Position numbers and translations under genes: made by a program. 64,000 nucleotides of DNA, from positions 8,263,501 through 8,327,500 of the forward strand of contig CM065396.1 in the NCBI GenBank assembly GCA_033060915.1, in the 5' to 3' direction. The notes under the pieces were generated by a model. It was not told the DNA's origin. It did no database searches and was given only the letters and a program-made list of their open reading frames with translations. How positions within the stretch are numbered: the stretch's first letter is position 1; every line of letters begins with the position of its first letter. The DNA comes from Euryodendron excelsum. Its lineage: Eukaryota; Streptophyta; Magnoliopsida; Ericales; Pentaphylacaceae. Positions 11,481 through 23,473 of the stretch are shown here, one piece after another.

Positions 11481-11658
11481 GACCCTAAGGGCATTTTGGT
11501 CATTTTGCCTCTATTTGGGCCAGACAGGCCCGTGAAGCGATGGACCGACGGGATTTGGACTTTGAAAGTTGGTTTTGGTTGGAATATGCCCACAATGACT
11601 TGAAAATAAGTCTGGACAGAGTATAGACTACCGAGTGGTCAAAAATGGGATGCTTACA

Positions 11659-14109
11659 ATAAGAAGATTAGAACCATTCTAGAGTTGTGGTTTGAAAACA
11701 ACAATGATTTGAAAATATGGACCATATTGGTCACTTTAAATGTAACACTTTCCTAAAGCAACCCTAACTATGGAAAGGCTAGAATCACCTTAGCATTGTG
11801 ATTTTGAAAATAAGTTTGGAAGAAGAAAATTTTAATGCAAGTTTTGCAAACAATTTTGATGCAAGTTTTGAAAACAAGACTAAAAATGAATTTTTGAGAG
11901 ATGTATGATCATGATATGTACAATGCAAGTTGGGGTCGTGAACAATTAAGGTTAAAGGCTTCACCACATAATCAAGGAGGCCGAACCCATGTGGTTTCTG
12001 CTTAGACTAAGAGAAAGCCCCCAACACGGTGACTTCCAATAGCCTAATCCTACACATGAACTGGGGAGTCCCTTGTTTGAAGCATGCAAAAAAGGGGGGG
12101 AAGAAGATGGGGGATTAAAATAGAAGAAAACCTAAGTGGGTTCGGAGAGAGAAGAGAAAGGGGGCAATTACGTAAACGTAATCAGGAAGCCTACCTTGTC
12201 TCTTCTTTTATTTGCTTGCTCAGTTTGCTTTCTTTACTTCAATCTTCGCCTTGCTTCGTGTCAGTATTCGAAAGCTTGCTTTGATCTGCTAGAGTTTTAG
12301 AATTGCAGTACTTCAAGTCTTCAATGGAGGCTTTGGAGGCTATTGTAGGAGTGTATTGGGGTGTATGTGAGTGTTTGAGAGCTAGGCTTTGTGTATAGAG
12401 GCTAGGGTTTTGGAAAACCTAAAGAAGACTAGGGTTTGGGGAGGCTACGAGCTCTGTTTATCGAAGAGGAGAGTTTTTAGACTGATTTTGCGGACCTTTT
12501 TCATGCTGGAAGAGGCTCTGTATTTATAGACAAAGGAATGACCTGGCGCCTGTTGCAGTGGCGCCAGGTAAAATATTGCTAGTGGCACAAGGCCATTTTT
12601 TGGCTTGGCTTCACTACTAGTGGTGCCAGTCAATTAGGAAATGTTTAAGGTCAGCAAGCAACGTATCTTCAAAAGATTTTGGCACCTGTATTAATGACTA
12701 CCATGCAATTTTTAGCCTAGCTTCACTAAGAGTGACTCCGGAAGGTCCGGGAATGATTTGAAGGGCTAGGAATGGCCCGAAAGGCTGGAAAGGGATAGGA
12801 ACCCTTAGAACAATGTATCAGAGATATTAGACTTGGAGAATGATGACAAAAAAGTGTTGGAAGGGTTGACCGGGCTATTTGGGGCAAAATGGTCAATCAT
12901 GCCGAAAAGCTACTAAGATGGGCTCGGAATATCCCAGAAGAAGATTGGAAACTTGAAAACATTAACTAGAATGTTCCAGGAGGTTATTGGTTTGATTACT
13001 AGAGCCGGTGTGGTCGAAAAAGGCGAACGGCGTACCAGGGGCAAAACAGTCATTTTGCACTAGGTTTGCCGTAACTGACTCGGAATGATCCGAAAAGATA
13101 CTGGAAGGTCGAGAATACAATAAGAAGCATTCTCGAGAGGTTTCCAGTTTGATACCCAAAGCTGGCGTGGTTCCTAGGGCGCTCGGATGCCTAGGGGCAA
13201 AATGGTCATCTTGACCGGAAAGTGTCGAAATTGGCCCGAAACTGACTGGAATGCACCTTATCATGCCAGATTGTCTTTAAGACAATCTTGGAAGGGTAGA
13301 CTTACCATTCTGAGGACTTAGGTACTTTCTAAATAAACGTGCCGAAAATGGCCCTAGGGGCAGTTTGGTCATTTTTCACTGGAGTGGGCTAGTAGGCATC
13401 AGTGTTGACCTGGATTTTGAGTGTTTCCGTCACTCTGACGGTGGTCCTGTGATATAGGGGTTTTTTAGCAATTCTCTATATCGACTTGTTTGCAAGTGTT
13501 TCCACCACTCTGATAGTTGCGATGTTTGCCAATATTTCCGTTACTCTAATGGGTCGCGATCATTCTAGAGACTGCCTGATCTCAGGAAGCTGCTAGGTGG
13601 ACTTAGTGCCTAAGGAATCAACATTCTTAGAAGGCGTGTTGAAACAGACATTTCTTCATTGGCGAGCTAACAGGCACCAATGGTGGACCGTTCTACCATC
13701 TAGGGGACTAAGGGTGTCGTCCCGATCGACAGGTTTGAAGGGACTTACCGTTCCTAAGAGTTCTCTCAGAAACGTGCTGGACAGGATGGATTGACCACCT
13801 CGAGGAATCAAATTTTTCGAAAGGTGTGCTAAAGTGGGTTTGGTATTGGAATTGGAATTGGACTGGAATTGGATTGGAAAAGGGGACTTACCGTCTTTGA
13901 GAAGACACCCTATTAGAATTGGACCGAGCAATGCCACCAAGGGCATTTTGGTTATTTTACCTCTATTTGGGCCTAATCGGCCTACAAAATGATTTATTGA
14001 TGGGATTAGACTTGCAAAACTGATTTAGATTGGAATATGTCCATATTGAGTTGAACTCAAGCCTGGATAGACTAGAGACTATCGAGCGGGCAAAAATCGG
14101 GGGCTTACA
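11659..14109 (-). mobile_element. LTR G, partial, interrupted by insertion of element F
   Basis: The segment begins in the middle of an LTR (ATAAGAAGATTAGAACC, homologous to about 935 in the F 3' LTR). It then follows the normal order: leader, TATA box, degenerate GGCGCC cluster, two 157 bp units (near 12989 and 13147) and the terminal part ending GGGGGCTTACA at 14109, which is the LTR 5' end on the minus strand. The other part of G must lie left of the window, beyond element F. Its right end abuts mid-LTR sequence of subfamily H. Confidence 0.75.
12521..12529 (-). promoter_or_regulatory. TATA box of LTR G
   Basis: The minus strand reads CTATAAATACAGAGCCTC, in the conserved place between the GGCGCC cluster (12543-12632) and the CGTAGCCTCC-type leader. 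Confidence 0.65.
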
Positions 14110-14299
14110 ACCTTAGGGTTGTGAGTTCTTGAAAACATCTTTGGAAATAATTTAAAGATAGAGTGTAGGAGTATTTGAAAGGGTCATGGAGTTGGTTTTT
14201 TAAATCTCAAGAAGATAGGAGGTTTTGGAAAAATGGGTTATGGGAATAGTTTCAAATAGAAAGATCATTCAAAAGGGATCCATGAGTTGGAATCTTGAA

Positions 14300-14575
14300 G
14301 CAAACTAACCTAGGCTAGGTTAGCCTAAGGTTAGGGATGGCCTAAGGTTAACTAACTTGGGTTAGGTTAATATAGGGTTAAGGTGACCTAGGGTTAATTA
14401 ACTAGGGTTTGGTTAATCTACGGTTAAGGTGAACTAGGGTTAACTAACTTGGGTTAGGTTAACCTAGGGTTGGATAACTAGGGTCAAGTTAACCTAGAGT
14501 TGAACAAGTAGGGTGAAGTTAATCTAGGATTGGATAACTAGGGTGAAGTTAATCTAGGGTTGGGTTGGAAGGTGG
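14300..14575. repeat. ~46 bp tandem repeat rich in CTAGGGTTAA and AGGTTAACCT (LTR H)
   Basis: Degenerate units of about 40-50 bp contain TAGGGTTAA(G/C) and GGTTAACCTAGGG; the same array is in element A at 25856-26100 and 37996-38110. It looks superficially telomeric (TTAGGG-like) but is not a perfect plant telomere repeat, and it has the same position in each LTR copy. Confidence 0.8.
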
Positions 14576-15981
14576 TTTTGAAAGTGGTTTTATGCATTTT
14601 TGAAAGGAGTTTTAGATAACTAATCATGTTATGCAAAGGATTTTGATAGACAATCCTCTTGAAGATCATTTCCATGAAAATTTGACTCTAGCCAAGGATA
14701 TGGTTTATATGGTTGGTGTTTGGAAACCATTCTGAAGAATGTTTTCTTAGGACCATTATAACCTTTCTCTTGACAAGAGTAGGAATTTCAAAAATCAACA
14801 CAATAATGACAACTCTTGAAAAATCATTTTTAATGCAAAGATGGAGAGAATGAGATTTTGAAAACCATTTTTGGAAAGAAGACTTTGAAAACCGTTTTCC
14901 AAAGGAAACTATTCTAACAAGTCAAGGTTCCTATGACCAATGTAAAGGGAGACCATTCAAGAGAGGGTTCATGGGGCCATTCCAACCACTAAACTTTAGA
15001 GAATAGAAACCTTAGAAATTAAAAAGTTTGAAAATCATTTTTGTGCGAGAATAAAAAGGGAAAGGAACCATTCTAACAATTTAGGGCTCCTGTGGCCAAT
15101 ATAAAAGGGAGACCACTCAAGAGAGGGTTCCATGGGGCCATTCCAACCACTAAACTTGAGATAATAGAAACCTTGGGAATTAGAGAGTTTGAAAACCATT
15201 TTTATGCAAGTTGGAATGCAATGATGCAAAAATGTGAGTTAGGAGTTAATGGGGGGATTTTCTAAGGCATGATTTCCTTGAACCTCATTCTAAGCTCCAA
15301 GGGACCAACTCTTAGAATCATTTTGAAGGGAATATTAAGCTTGAAAATGGCATGTAAATAAGAATAGTGTAAGTTTTGAAAAACATGGTTATAAACATGA
15401 AAATAAAGCCAAGCACACAAGATATAAACAAGATAGCAACATGCAAGGGGGTCATGAATTAATACAAGGCTTTAGGCTAGACCACATAATCAAGGGGCTC
15501 CAAGGCCATACCATCTTAAAGTAGGCTAGTGAGAGATCCCCCTACATGGTGGCTCTCACTATCTCTCACTAACTTTCCTCTAGGTATGAACTAAGAGCCC
15601 TTTTGCTTTAAGCATGCAAGAAAGGGGGTAAAAGATGGGAATGAAAATAGAGAATAGCCTAAGTAGGCAAGGAGGGAGAAGAGATGAGTGGGGGAAGTCA
15701 AAAATATAAAAGAAATACTACCTTTTGCCTTCAACACACTTGTAATCTTGTATGGATGTCTTGACTTGAGCTTTGATGGCTTTAGGTGTGCTTGAAGTGC
15801 CGAAAGGAGGTGTTTTATAGTATGGAAGGCTATGTAGGTGAAGTGTATAGGTTAGGGGGAGGTGGAATCTAGCCTAAGTGTTTGAGGTGTGGGATCTATA
15901 TAGGAATTCGAGGTTCTTAAGCAATTTTTGTAAAGCTTTGCTATCAATTTTGATTCTGAAATATATAAAGGGTGAGGCCTG

Positions 15982-15990
15982 TATTTATAG
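15982..15990 (-). promoter_or_regulatory. TATA box of LTR H
   Basis: The minus strand reads CTATAAATACAGGCCTC, equivalent to CTATAAATA at 24291 in element A. This subfamily lacks the GGCGCC cluster upstream. Confidence 0.6.
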
Positions 15991-16364
15991 GCAATATGGG
16001 AGAAGCCTAACGCATGTGGTACATGTGCCCGGGCAAAATTTGCTCTGGCGTATGTAGCACCAATACTGTTCTATTACTAGAATGCCACGTGGCACCCGCT
16101 ATACTGGCTAAATCTTGACAGTTGATGAAAGTTTGGTTGATCTTATCAAAATCTGGGCGCATGTAGCATACGCTCTGTCACCGAGAGTATTCGTTCAAAC
16201 TTTGCTTTGATAATTGAGCTAACCAGGAAGGTTTTCCGAGGAATGAGCTACATCCGCAGTGTTCTCCTGGGATTTCACGTGAACTTTCGAGTTTTCAAAA
16301 AGTTTGAACGGTGTTTGAAAGTGGGAGATATTGTCTCGAGAAGTGTGCATAAAATTACATATTT

Positions 16365-16860
16365 GCGGAGCATCTATGATACGCTTCGTGGGGGTTCAAA
16401 AGTAGCTGTTTTTCTGTCCTGTGATCGAGGCCTTCAAGAAGCGATCTCTCCGATCGGACCATACCGATGGAAAGTACTCTAGAAATATTTTTGGAAATTT
16501 ATTAATTTACGCATTTCTCAAGTCGTTTGACTATGCGTTTTAATTAGAGAATTGGAGAAAAAGTCAACATTGGCAGAGTGTCTGTGAAACGCTCCAAGGG
16601 TGGCTTAAACTAGAAGTTTTCAAGCCACGAGATGAGGAGTTTCAAAAAGCAATCTATCCGATCAATCGGTATCAATGGAAAGACCTACCATTGAGCTTTC
16701 GGGAATTCTCTGGTTTACGCATTTCTTAAGTCATTTGACGATGCATTATAACTAGGGAATCGGGAGAAAAGGCAATTTTTGCGGAGCGTCTACGAGACGC
16801 TCCAGGGGACTTTTATCGAGTAAGGGATGTTTAGTGTCATAAAGTCCTCTTTAGGTTAAA
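16365..16860. repeat. ~208 bp tandem repeat in LTR H, about 2.4 units
   Basis: The anchor GCGGAGCATC, GCAGAGTGTC or GCGGAGCGTC falls at 16365, 16573 and 16781, an exact 208 bp spacing. Each is followed by an ACGCTCC-type inverted partner. The same repeat lies in element A at 23474-23940. Confidence 0.85.
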
Positions 16861-17882
16861 CAGGGGTGTATGACAAGACCCACAGTTTAAAATTCTAGGA
16901 CCGGTGTTGTTTCGGAGCGTGCTATGGTTGTCAAGGGCAAAATTATCATTTTGGCCGAGATTGGTTGAAAATGGTCAGGAATGGATCGAAGTATAATATT
17001 AAGTGTGTTGGGTCATTTAGGGATGATCTTGAGAGAGTCTTTCACTGTTCGCTAGGATTTGTGCGGTGTTGAGGCGTTCAGGTGCAAAACGGTTATTTTG
17101 AACAGAGTTAGCCGGAATGGGATTGGAATTTGACCAAATGGCGTGCAGAGTATGCCTTAATGCTCAGTAGCATTTTGGAAGGGTGGACTTACCATTTTGA
17201 GGGATTTTAAACTTTCTTAAAACATGCTTGGAGGCCCAAGGGCCATGTTTGGTAATTTTTCACCTAGTCGGGCTAGCAGGTGTCGGTGTTAACCTAGGTG
17301 TTGGTTCTCGAGACCGCCTGACCTAGGTGTTGGTCCCTGAGACCGCCCTGTCTCAGAGAGCTACTTGTAGGATGGTGTTGGTTTCTGAGAATGCCTGGTC
17401 TTAGAAAGCTACTTGTGATGGTGGTGTTTGTCTCCGAGAATGCCTGGTTCCGGAGAATTACCAAATGACGAACATTCTACATTGGCGGGCTAGCAGGCAC
17501 TACAAGTGAACCATCTAGAATTTGATAAGGTGTTGGTCCCCGAGATCGCCTAGTATCGGAAAGTTGCCTAGAATGCCTAGGGGCATGATGGTATTTATGG
17601 CTTCAGCGGGACCTGGTGGGCTCAAAAAGCGACTAGTTGACTGGATTGGAGTTCGAAAGACCCGTCTTGGACTTGCATGTATTGTGATGTTTGAAAATTG
17701 GATCCAGTCAGGTCAGAGATTATAGAGCGGGCAAAAATAGGGTGCTTACACTATGTGTACACATATTTTTTGTCTGCAAAAATAAGTAGATAGAAAATAA
17801 CATAAAGGTAAATTTATTAATTTAAAGGTATTCTCAATAGAAAAATGATCCTCTAACTCTTCTCGATGAAAATATGGTGCTT

Positions 17883-18260
17883 GACAATTTGTCCCCCAAT
17901 CAAATTGTGAAATATTCTTTCTTCTTCAATTAGGTAGAAGAAAATGATGAATTTATGTTAAGTGGACTTTAGGGTTTGACAGCTTGTTCCCACATCAATA
18001 CGTGTAGAGTCTTAAATTAAGTAGAAACAAGTGATAAATTTTTTGAAGCTTGAGTTTGGCAACTTGTTCCCAAATCAATCTAAATATCTCTTTTAATTTA
18101 GTAAAAAAATAAAAAAAATAAATTTGTAGGAGCTTTGATTAAGGGCTTGACGGCTTGTTCCCAAATCAATATGGATAGATCCTTCAATTTAGTAGAAGAA
18201 AATAATAAATTTGTTGAAGCTTGACTTGAGGGCTTGGCAAATTGTTCCAACTCAATCTAA
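17883..18260. repeat. 80-95 bp tandem repeat, five diverged units
   Basis: The anchor (G(A/G)C..CTTGTTCCC and its variants) falls at 17883, 17978, 18058, 18149 and 18236, so units are 95, 80, 91 and 87 bp. Each unit also contains AGTAGAAGAAAATRATAAATTT or a derivative and GAAGCTTGA. Confidence 0.8.
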
Positions 18261-18308
18261 ATATTGTCATTGAACCCACAAGCTAGCAAGTAACCAGCTC
18301 GTGACAAG

Positions 18309-18545
18309 TGGTATCAGAGACACCTATGTTCTAGTCTGATTCTACACCAAGCCCTCCAAGGGAGGAGTAGGCAGGGTGGTCCAACTAGTGCCGAGGGTGT
18401 CACAAATTCAAATGGGAGAACATGTCACGATCCCACATCGGATAGAAAGTGGGAGGTCTTTGGGCTTACGAGGGTTAAGTAGCACCACTTAACAGTTTAA
18501 GCTTTTGAGTTGGATGGGATGCACCTAACGCATAACAAATATGAT
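18309..18545 (+). mobile_element. Copia/TRIM-like remnant: PBS, short internal region and 3' LTR head
   Basis: At 18309 TGGTATCAGAGA follows a GTGACA end plus two bases, the arrangement of an initiator-methionine tRNA PBS after a 5' LTR. Only about 105 bp later, after the purine stretch AAATGGGAGAACA, an LTR-like start TGTCACGATCCCACATCGG appears at 18423, followed by GGGAGGTCTTTGGGCTTA, typical of plant Copia and TRIM LTR heads. A PBS-to-LTR distance this short fits a terminal-repeat retrotransposon in miniature. I cannot define the 5' LTR start or the 3' LTR end. Confidence 0.45.
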
Positions 18546-19593
18546 AAATTTGCAGGGGTTTACAATAAACTCTTCAATTTGAATCCCCAACAACAAAACA
18601 ATTGTCTATTTCTAACCTTCAAGCGTAATAGAGTTTGCTGAGCCTTCGTTATGAACAATTGACTTGATATTGAAAGAAGGCTTACACGAGAAGTCTTCAG
18701 AGCTTTAGAGACTTCAATGCAATAGAGCTTTGTTTTGCCTTGCTTCACTATTGTATGAAGAATTGTTCCTTTATTTTAATGGAGGACATCCCTATTTTAT
18801 AATTAAGAATGAAGGATAATCCTAATAAGACTCTTGTTGCTTGATTATTATCTCTTTATTATTTTATTTGAAAATAGATAAAAATAAATATTTATTAAGA
18901 GTTTTTTTGATAATTACCTTTTAATTCATTTAGTTTTAATGAGATAAAAATCAAGATAATTATCTCTTTGTTTATTTATATCAACAGATAAATGATATTT
19001 AACACGTGATGCCACATGGTTCGACTATTCTGATAATTTTGATTTAAAACATTTGTACACATGACAGTATTTGATTTGCTAATAATTGTTAAATTTTTGG
19101 GCATTTGCAACACATGACAATTTGTAATTGGCTAAAATTTTGCATGCTTACAGTATGCAACTATGATTATCACTAATGGATAAGAGCTTAAATTTGTATG
19201 TCTTTTGAAAATTAAAGATTCTAAAATTTCTCATTGACGTATAAACCTTAATGGCATGTTTTTCCTAGCTCACACAAGTTTAAATTATGGACGACAAAAA
19301 AAAAAAAATATTGTTTTCTAAATTGAGTTCCAAAATACGTATGTAGGCAAGTTGAAAATTTATTTTCAGTTTAGTAATCTCCAATATACAAAAAAAATTA
19401 AAATTATTTCTTAATAATGAATTATGATTGGCTTAATATCATTTTGACACATACGCAACTTGGAAATAGTCTAAATTGTTTTCAAATTTTCCAACGGTGT
19501 AAGGAGTCCTAGGCATTAATAGGGATGGATAGCAAAACAACCCTGCATCTTGGGTCTATGCCCTTCCTTGCCTCGCCCGGAACTCGGTTGGTT

Positions 19594-19597
<4 letters not shown>

Positions 19598-19624
<27 letters not shown>

Positions 19625-19625
19625 T
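19598..19625. repeat. TA dinucleotide microsatellite
   Basis: About 14 TA repeats in a row are visible. Confidence 0.9.
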
Positions 19626-19895
19626 TCTATGTACATATTATATTGAAATATGAATATTTGATTTTTTTATTTTTGTAATTTCATGCCTTGCTTTGCCCAT
19701 AATGTATTTGAAAAAATCAGTAACATAAAGAAAGTGGGGCGGGGCAAGTACGAGGGGAGAGGTCACCACAGCAGGATGGAGATAGGATAAGAGTTCTCTG
19801 ACCCAAACCCACCCATTGCCATCCTAGGCAATAGTCTAAACTGTTAAAGAAATATCATAAAGTATGGTTGACTTGATTCCTTTTAGATACGTAGA

Positions 19896-22466
19896 TGTTA
19901 AGCCTTGGTTTTTACCTAAGCCCTCTTGGCTCGAAAAAAGCACGATACACTCTTTGTTAGAACTTACCCTCCTAAAAAGACAAGCGCGAGGGGGGGGGGG
20001 GGTTTGAACTTGAAAACTTGACTTGATTAAGGACTTTTTGAAAAAATTGGGAGTCGCCACCTAACATAGTTAAAGATATGCTAAGTCACATAAAAGTAAA
20101 TGTAATCCGAATATTAAACTTAGGTTTTCCAAAAATGTTTTAAAATGTCCTTCTTAAGAAGATTTTTAGAAAAGAGGCTTTGGACATAGAACTTGAGAGT
20201 TCGAAAATGTCTTTGGACATAGAACTTGAGAGATTTTTGAAATGTTTTGAAACAACTCAAGAGAGTTTGGAAAATGCTTTTGAAATAAAACTTGAAATTT
20301 TTTTGAAGTGTTTTGGGAGCAACTTGGACTTGTTTTGGAATAGATTGAATTGAACTTTAAAGATTTGAAATTGACTTTCAAATAGAACTTGGACTTGTTT
20401 TGGAAAGATTGAATTGAGCTTTGAGATCATCTTGACTTGAATTGGAATTTGAGAATCATCTATGTTTAGACTTGAGTTTAGAGAAGAGTTGAAGCTTCCT
20501 AACTTTAGGGTTTGGGGTTGAGCTTAAATTTAGACATCCTAGGACTTAGGTAACCTAGGGTTCAAGCATGCACTTGAAATATGAAGGTTTGATTTTGGAA
20601 AGCTTTAATTTGAGAAAGTTTCAAATTAGGAAAGTTCCAAATTAGGAAGGACTTAATTTTTGAAAAATTTAATTTAGAAAATGTTTTGAATTTAGAAAGA
20701 TTTGAAATTTGGAAAGACTTGGAAGTTTGAAATTTAGAAAGTTGAAATTTGGAAATGTTTGAAATTAGGAAAGATTTGATTTCTATGTCCTAAAGTTGAA
20801 GATTGGATCATATTTTCAAAAATGGATGATTTGATTTTATTTTCAAAATTAGAGAATTTGTTTTGGTTTCGTAAATTGAAGGATTTGACATGGAATTGAA
20901 AAGATTGAGTTTTGAAAATTTTGAATTTGAAAATCTATGATTTGAGGCAAAATAGAAAGTCATGATTTTAAGACAGGAATTAGGGTTTCCTAATCATGGA
21001 TTCTAGGGTTTTGACTTGAACACTCAAGATAAGGAGTTCTTGAAAAGTAGATATTTGAAAATAGTTTTTAGGAAGTATATTTGCAAAAACTATTTGGAAA
21101 GGGGTTTGAATATAATCTTTTGCAAGTCTCTTGAATATCTCATTTTCCTTAAATGATTATAAACATAAAAGATTGGAACCATTCTAGGGTTGTGATTTTG
21201 AAGACAACTAGGGTTTGAAATATAGACCATAATGATCACATTGAATGTAACACTTTCCTAAAACAACCCTAACCATGGTGTAGTTAAATCACCTTAGAAA
21301 TTTTGATTTGTTGAAAAACAATTTAGGGCTTAAACCCAAACTTTGGACTCTAATGTCACATTGAATATAACACTTTCCTAAAACAACCCTAACCATGGAA
21401 TGGCTAGAATCATCTTAGGGTTGTGGTTTTGAAAATAACTTCAAAAGAATGAGGTTTTGAATGTAGGTTTGGAAAAAGAACTTTGATGGAAATTTAAAAA
21501 CAACTTTTGATGCAATTTTGAATGCAATCTATGAACATGACAACCAAAATGCAATAGGGTCATGAGCATACAAGGTTAGGCTTCACCACATAATCAAAGG
21601 GATCGAACCCACACCGTCTTAGGTTGAACTTGAAGAAAGTCCCTAGCACGACCTTCAACAATTCTTCTAGGCATACACTAGGAAGTCCCTTATTTCGAGC
21701 ATATAAGAAGAGGAGGTAGAAGGTGGGATCAAAATAGAAGAGGAACCAAGTGGGTTAGGTGGGAGAAGAAAGAGGGGAGATTTCATAAACTAAATCGACA
21801 ACTTATCTTGTCTTCTTTTTGCTTTGATTGATTTGTTTTCTTTGTTTGCTTCACTTTTCTTGAACCTTGAGAGCTTTGAAGATGCAGCACTTTGATCTTC
21901 AATGGGTGCTTGAAGGCTTGGATTGGAGTGTATCTATTGTATGCTAGTGTATTTATTGGATTGGAGGCTAGTGTTGGAGTGTACGGAGGCTAGGGTTTGA
22001 AGGGGTTTGAGAGAATTAGAATTTTGAGGGAACTCGAGCTCTGTTTTCAATGAGGCAGAGTTTCTGGAGTGATTTTGTAGACCCAGAATATGCAAAGAGA
22101 GGCTATGTATTTATGGGCAAACAGAACAGGAACTGGGGCATGTTGTAGTGGTGCCAGTGTAATTTTAACCTCTAGTGGTGCCAGCCCCTTTGAGAAACTT
22201 TTGAGGTAGCAAGAAACAGATCTTTGACCCTTGTGATGCAAGGCAGGAGATTTAGGTGCCTGTCCTAGTGATTACCATGCAATATTTAGCCTAACACCAG
22301 TAGGAGTGATTCCAAAAAGTTCAAGAATGATCTGGAAGGTTTCAAGTAGTCAGACTCGGCTAGAAATGGACGGGACCCCTTGAAAGAGTGTCCCAGAGGT
22401 AATGGGCTTGAGAAATAATGTCGAACTAGTTAGAAAGGTTGACTGGCCTGCCAGGGGCAAAACGGT
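19896..22466 (-). mobile_element. LTR B, 3' part (split by element A; continues at 39867-41024)
   Basis: In plus coordinates it opens with TGTTAAGCCTTGG, matching the complement of the A LTR end (CCAAGGCACGACA). It then runs through the TGTTAGAACTTACCCTCC block, the decoy PBS at 20050-20059, GA-rich sequence, leader and a weak TATA box (22108-22116) to GGGGCAAAACGGT at 22466. The sequence resumes after element A at 39867 with ACAGTCAT and continues as in other LTRs (compare 48677 onward). A run of 13 G occurs at 19990-20002. There is no coding potential. Confidence 0.8.
20050..20059 (-). other. Decoy PBS in LTR B
   Basis: The minus strand reads TGGCGACTCC, an exact match to the first 10 bases of the PBS seen in elements F and A, about 160 bp from the LTR 3' end. 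Confidence 0.7.
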
Positions 22467-22639
22467 TGTAAATACCCCATTTTTGCCCTCTCAGCAATCT
22501 CTAGCTTGGCCGGATCCAGTTTCAAACGTCACAACACATGCGTGCCTAGATCAGCTCTTTCAAAGCCTCAAACCAATCAATTGGTCACTCCCTAGGCCCG
22601 TAAAGCCCAAGTGGAGCTGAAAAGACTATATTATCCTTA

Positions 22640-22985
22640 GGCACTCCAAGTAGCTTTTCAAGATTGGGCAGTGTTGGGAATCAATGCCATCCAAGTAGTT
22701 TTTCGAGATCGAGTGATCTCGGGGACCAACACTTTATCAAATTCCAGATGATTCACTTCTAGCGCCTATTCGCCCACCAATGTAGAATGTCTGTCATCCG
22801 TTAGATTTCCAAAACCAAGCGATCTCCAGGACCAACACCACCCTACAAGTAGCTTTCTGAGATTGGGCAATCTCAGGAACCAACACCACCCTACAGGTAG
22901 CTCTTTGAGACAGAGAGGTCTCAAGGACAACCACCGCACAGGTAGCTTTCTGAGACTGGGCGGTCTCAGGAACTAATGTCTAGGT
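22640..22985. repeat. Short hairpin-forming repeats at LTR start (element A)
   Basis: At least five diverged units of about 42-48 bp carry (A/G)GTAGCTTT(C/T)TGAGA, then GGGC, then a CTCAGGAAC-type partner, each able to form a small hairpin. The same repeats occur in LTR H near 17280-17560 in inverse orientation. Confidence 0.6.
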
Positions 22986-23473
22986 CAACACAGGGGCCTA
23001 CTAGCCCGACTTGGTGAAAAATGACCACACCTGCCTCTTAGGCCTCCAGGCATGCCTTTGAAAAAATTCAAAATCCCTCAAGACGGTAAGTCCACCCTTC
23101 TAAAGCATTACTAGACGACTATGCGTACTCAATATGCCATCCCGACCAACTCCAGTCTCGTTCCGGTCAACTTTAGTCAAAATGACGTTTTTGTCCCTTA
23201 GCATCCCAACATAGTACAAATTCCACTAAACAGTGAAAACATCTTCTAGGACCATCCCTGAATAGTCTACCACGCTTAATATGCCACTCCAATCCATCCT
23301 AACCCTTTTTGACCAATTTTGGTTAAAATAACCGTTTTACACCTAGCAACTAAAGCGAGCCCCGAAACCATACCAGCTCTGGGTACCAAACCGACAGATC
23401 CTATCATATGCCCTGTTAAATCCAAGGTGAGTCCTGTGACTTTAAACACTTCCAAGTCGACAAAAGTCCCCTC

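Larger units (their letters stand above)
1..11658 (-). mobile_element. Element F: non-autonomous Tat/Ogre-like LTR retrotransposon (5' end of its 3' LTR present, far end outside window)
   Basis: Read on the minus strand the element runs 5' LTR (6790-11658), PBS (6771-6787), internal region (3637-6789), 3' LTR (1-3636, cut by the window edge). Both LTRs start on the minus strand with TGTAAGCA(C/T)CCCAT and the complete one ends with GGGCGCGACA. The internal region is only 3.15 kb and I find no gag or pol reading frame in it, so the element must have depended on proteins supplied in trans. The two LTRs look about 90 percent alike by eye in their GA-rich parts but differ in tandem-repeat number. 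The right end abuts the middle of another LTR (G), so F is a nested insertion; the left target-site copy lies outside the window. Lineage is inferred from PBS, LTR length and shared ends with element A. Confidence 0.75.
6790..11658 (-). mobile_element. 5' LTR of element F (4869 bp)
   Basis: On the minus strand it starts TGTAAGCATCCCAT at 11658 and ends GGGCGCGACA at 6790, with the PBS following. In plus coordinates it holds a decoy PBS (6942-6951), the block ACCGCACCCATG...GTTGCC(T/G)ACGTATCC near 7525-7590 that also occurs in other LTRs, GA-rich low-complexity sequence (about 7640-9350), the leader/TATA region, the GGCGCC cluster, two units of the 157 bp repeat (anchors near 10689 and 10844) and 81 bp repeats at the right end. 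No coding potential is seen. Confidence 0.85.
14110..17750 (-). mobile_element. LTR H, second LTR subfamily (same as element A), partial
   Basis: Read on the minus strand it starts TGTAAGCACCCTATTTTTGCCC at 17750 and follows the 5' LTR of element A closely. It carries the 48 bp-class hairpin repeats (about 17280-17560), the ~208 bp repeats, a TATA box, leader, AGAGAGGGTTC repeats and the 46 bp AGGTTAACCT repeats. It stops at 14110, where LTR G was inserted, at a point matching about 26340 of element A. The rest of H lies outside the window. No PBS or internal region can be assigned to it here. Confidence 0.75.
17751..19895. other. AT-rich segment between Tat-like elements: candidate pre-insertion DNA with an old small retroelement remnant
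   Basis: This stretch differs in composition from the flanking LTRs: AT-rich, not GA-rich, with none of the shared Tat LTR motifs. It holds a 5-unit tandem repeat (17883-18260), a PBS-like site and LTR head of a Copia/TRIM-type element (18309-18545) and a TA microsatellite (about 19598-19625). I find no convincing gene; the minus-strand ORF 18560-18748 has no recognisable motif. Confidence 0.5.

Noticed and set aside
11192..11603. Three overlapping open frames of 94-133 codons with a 27-residue protein repeat
   Set aside because: They are produced by an 81 bp tandem DNA repeat whose length is divisible by three; both strands are open, and the repeat number differs among LTR copies.
14300..14575. 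Interstitial telomere
   Set aside because: The unit is about 46 bp and only partly TTAGGG-like; it occurs at the same position inside each LTR of the subfamily.
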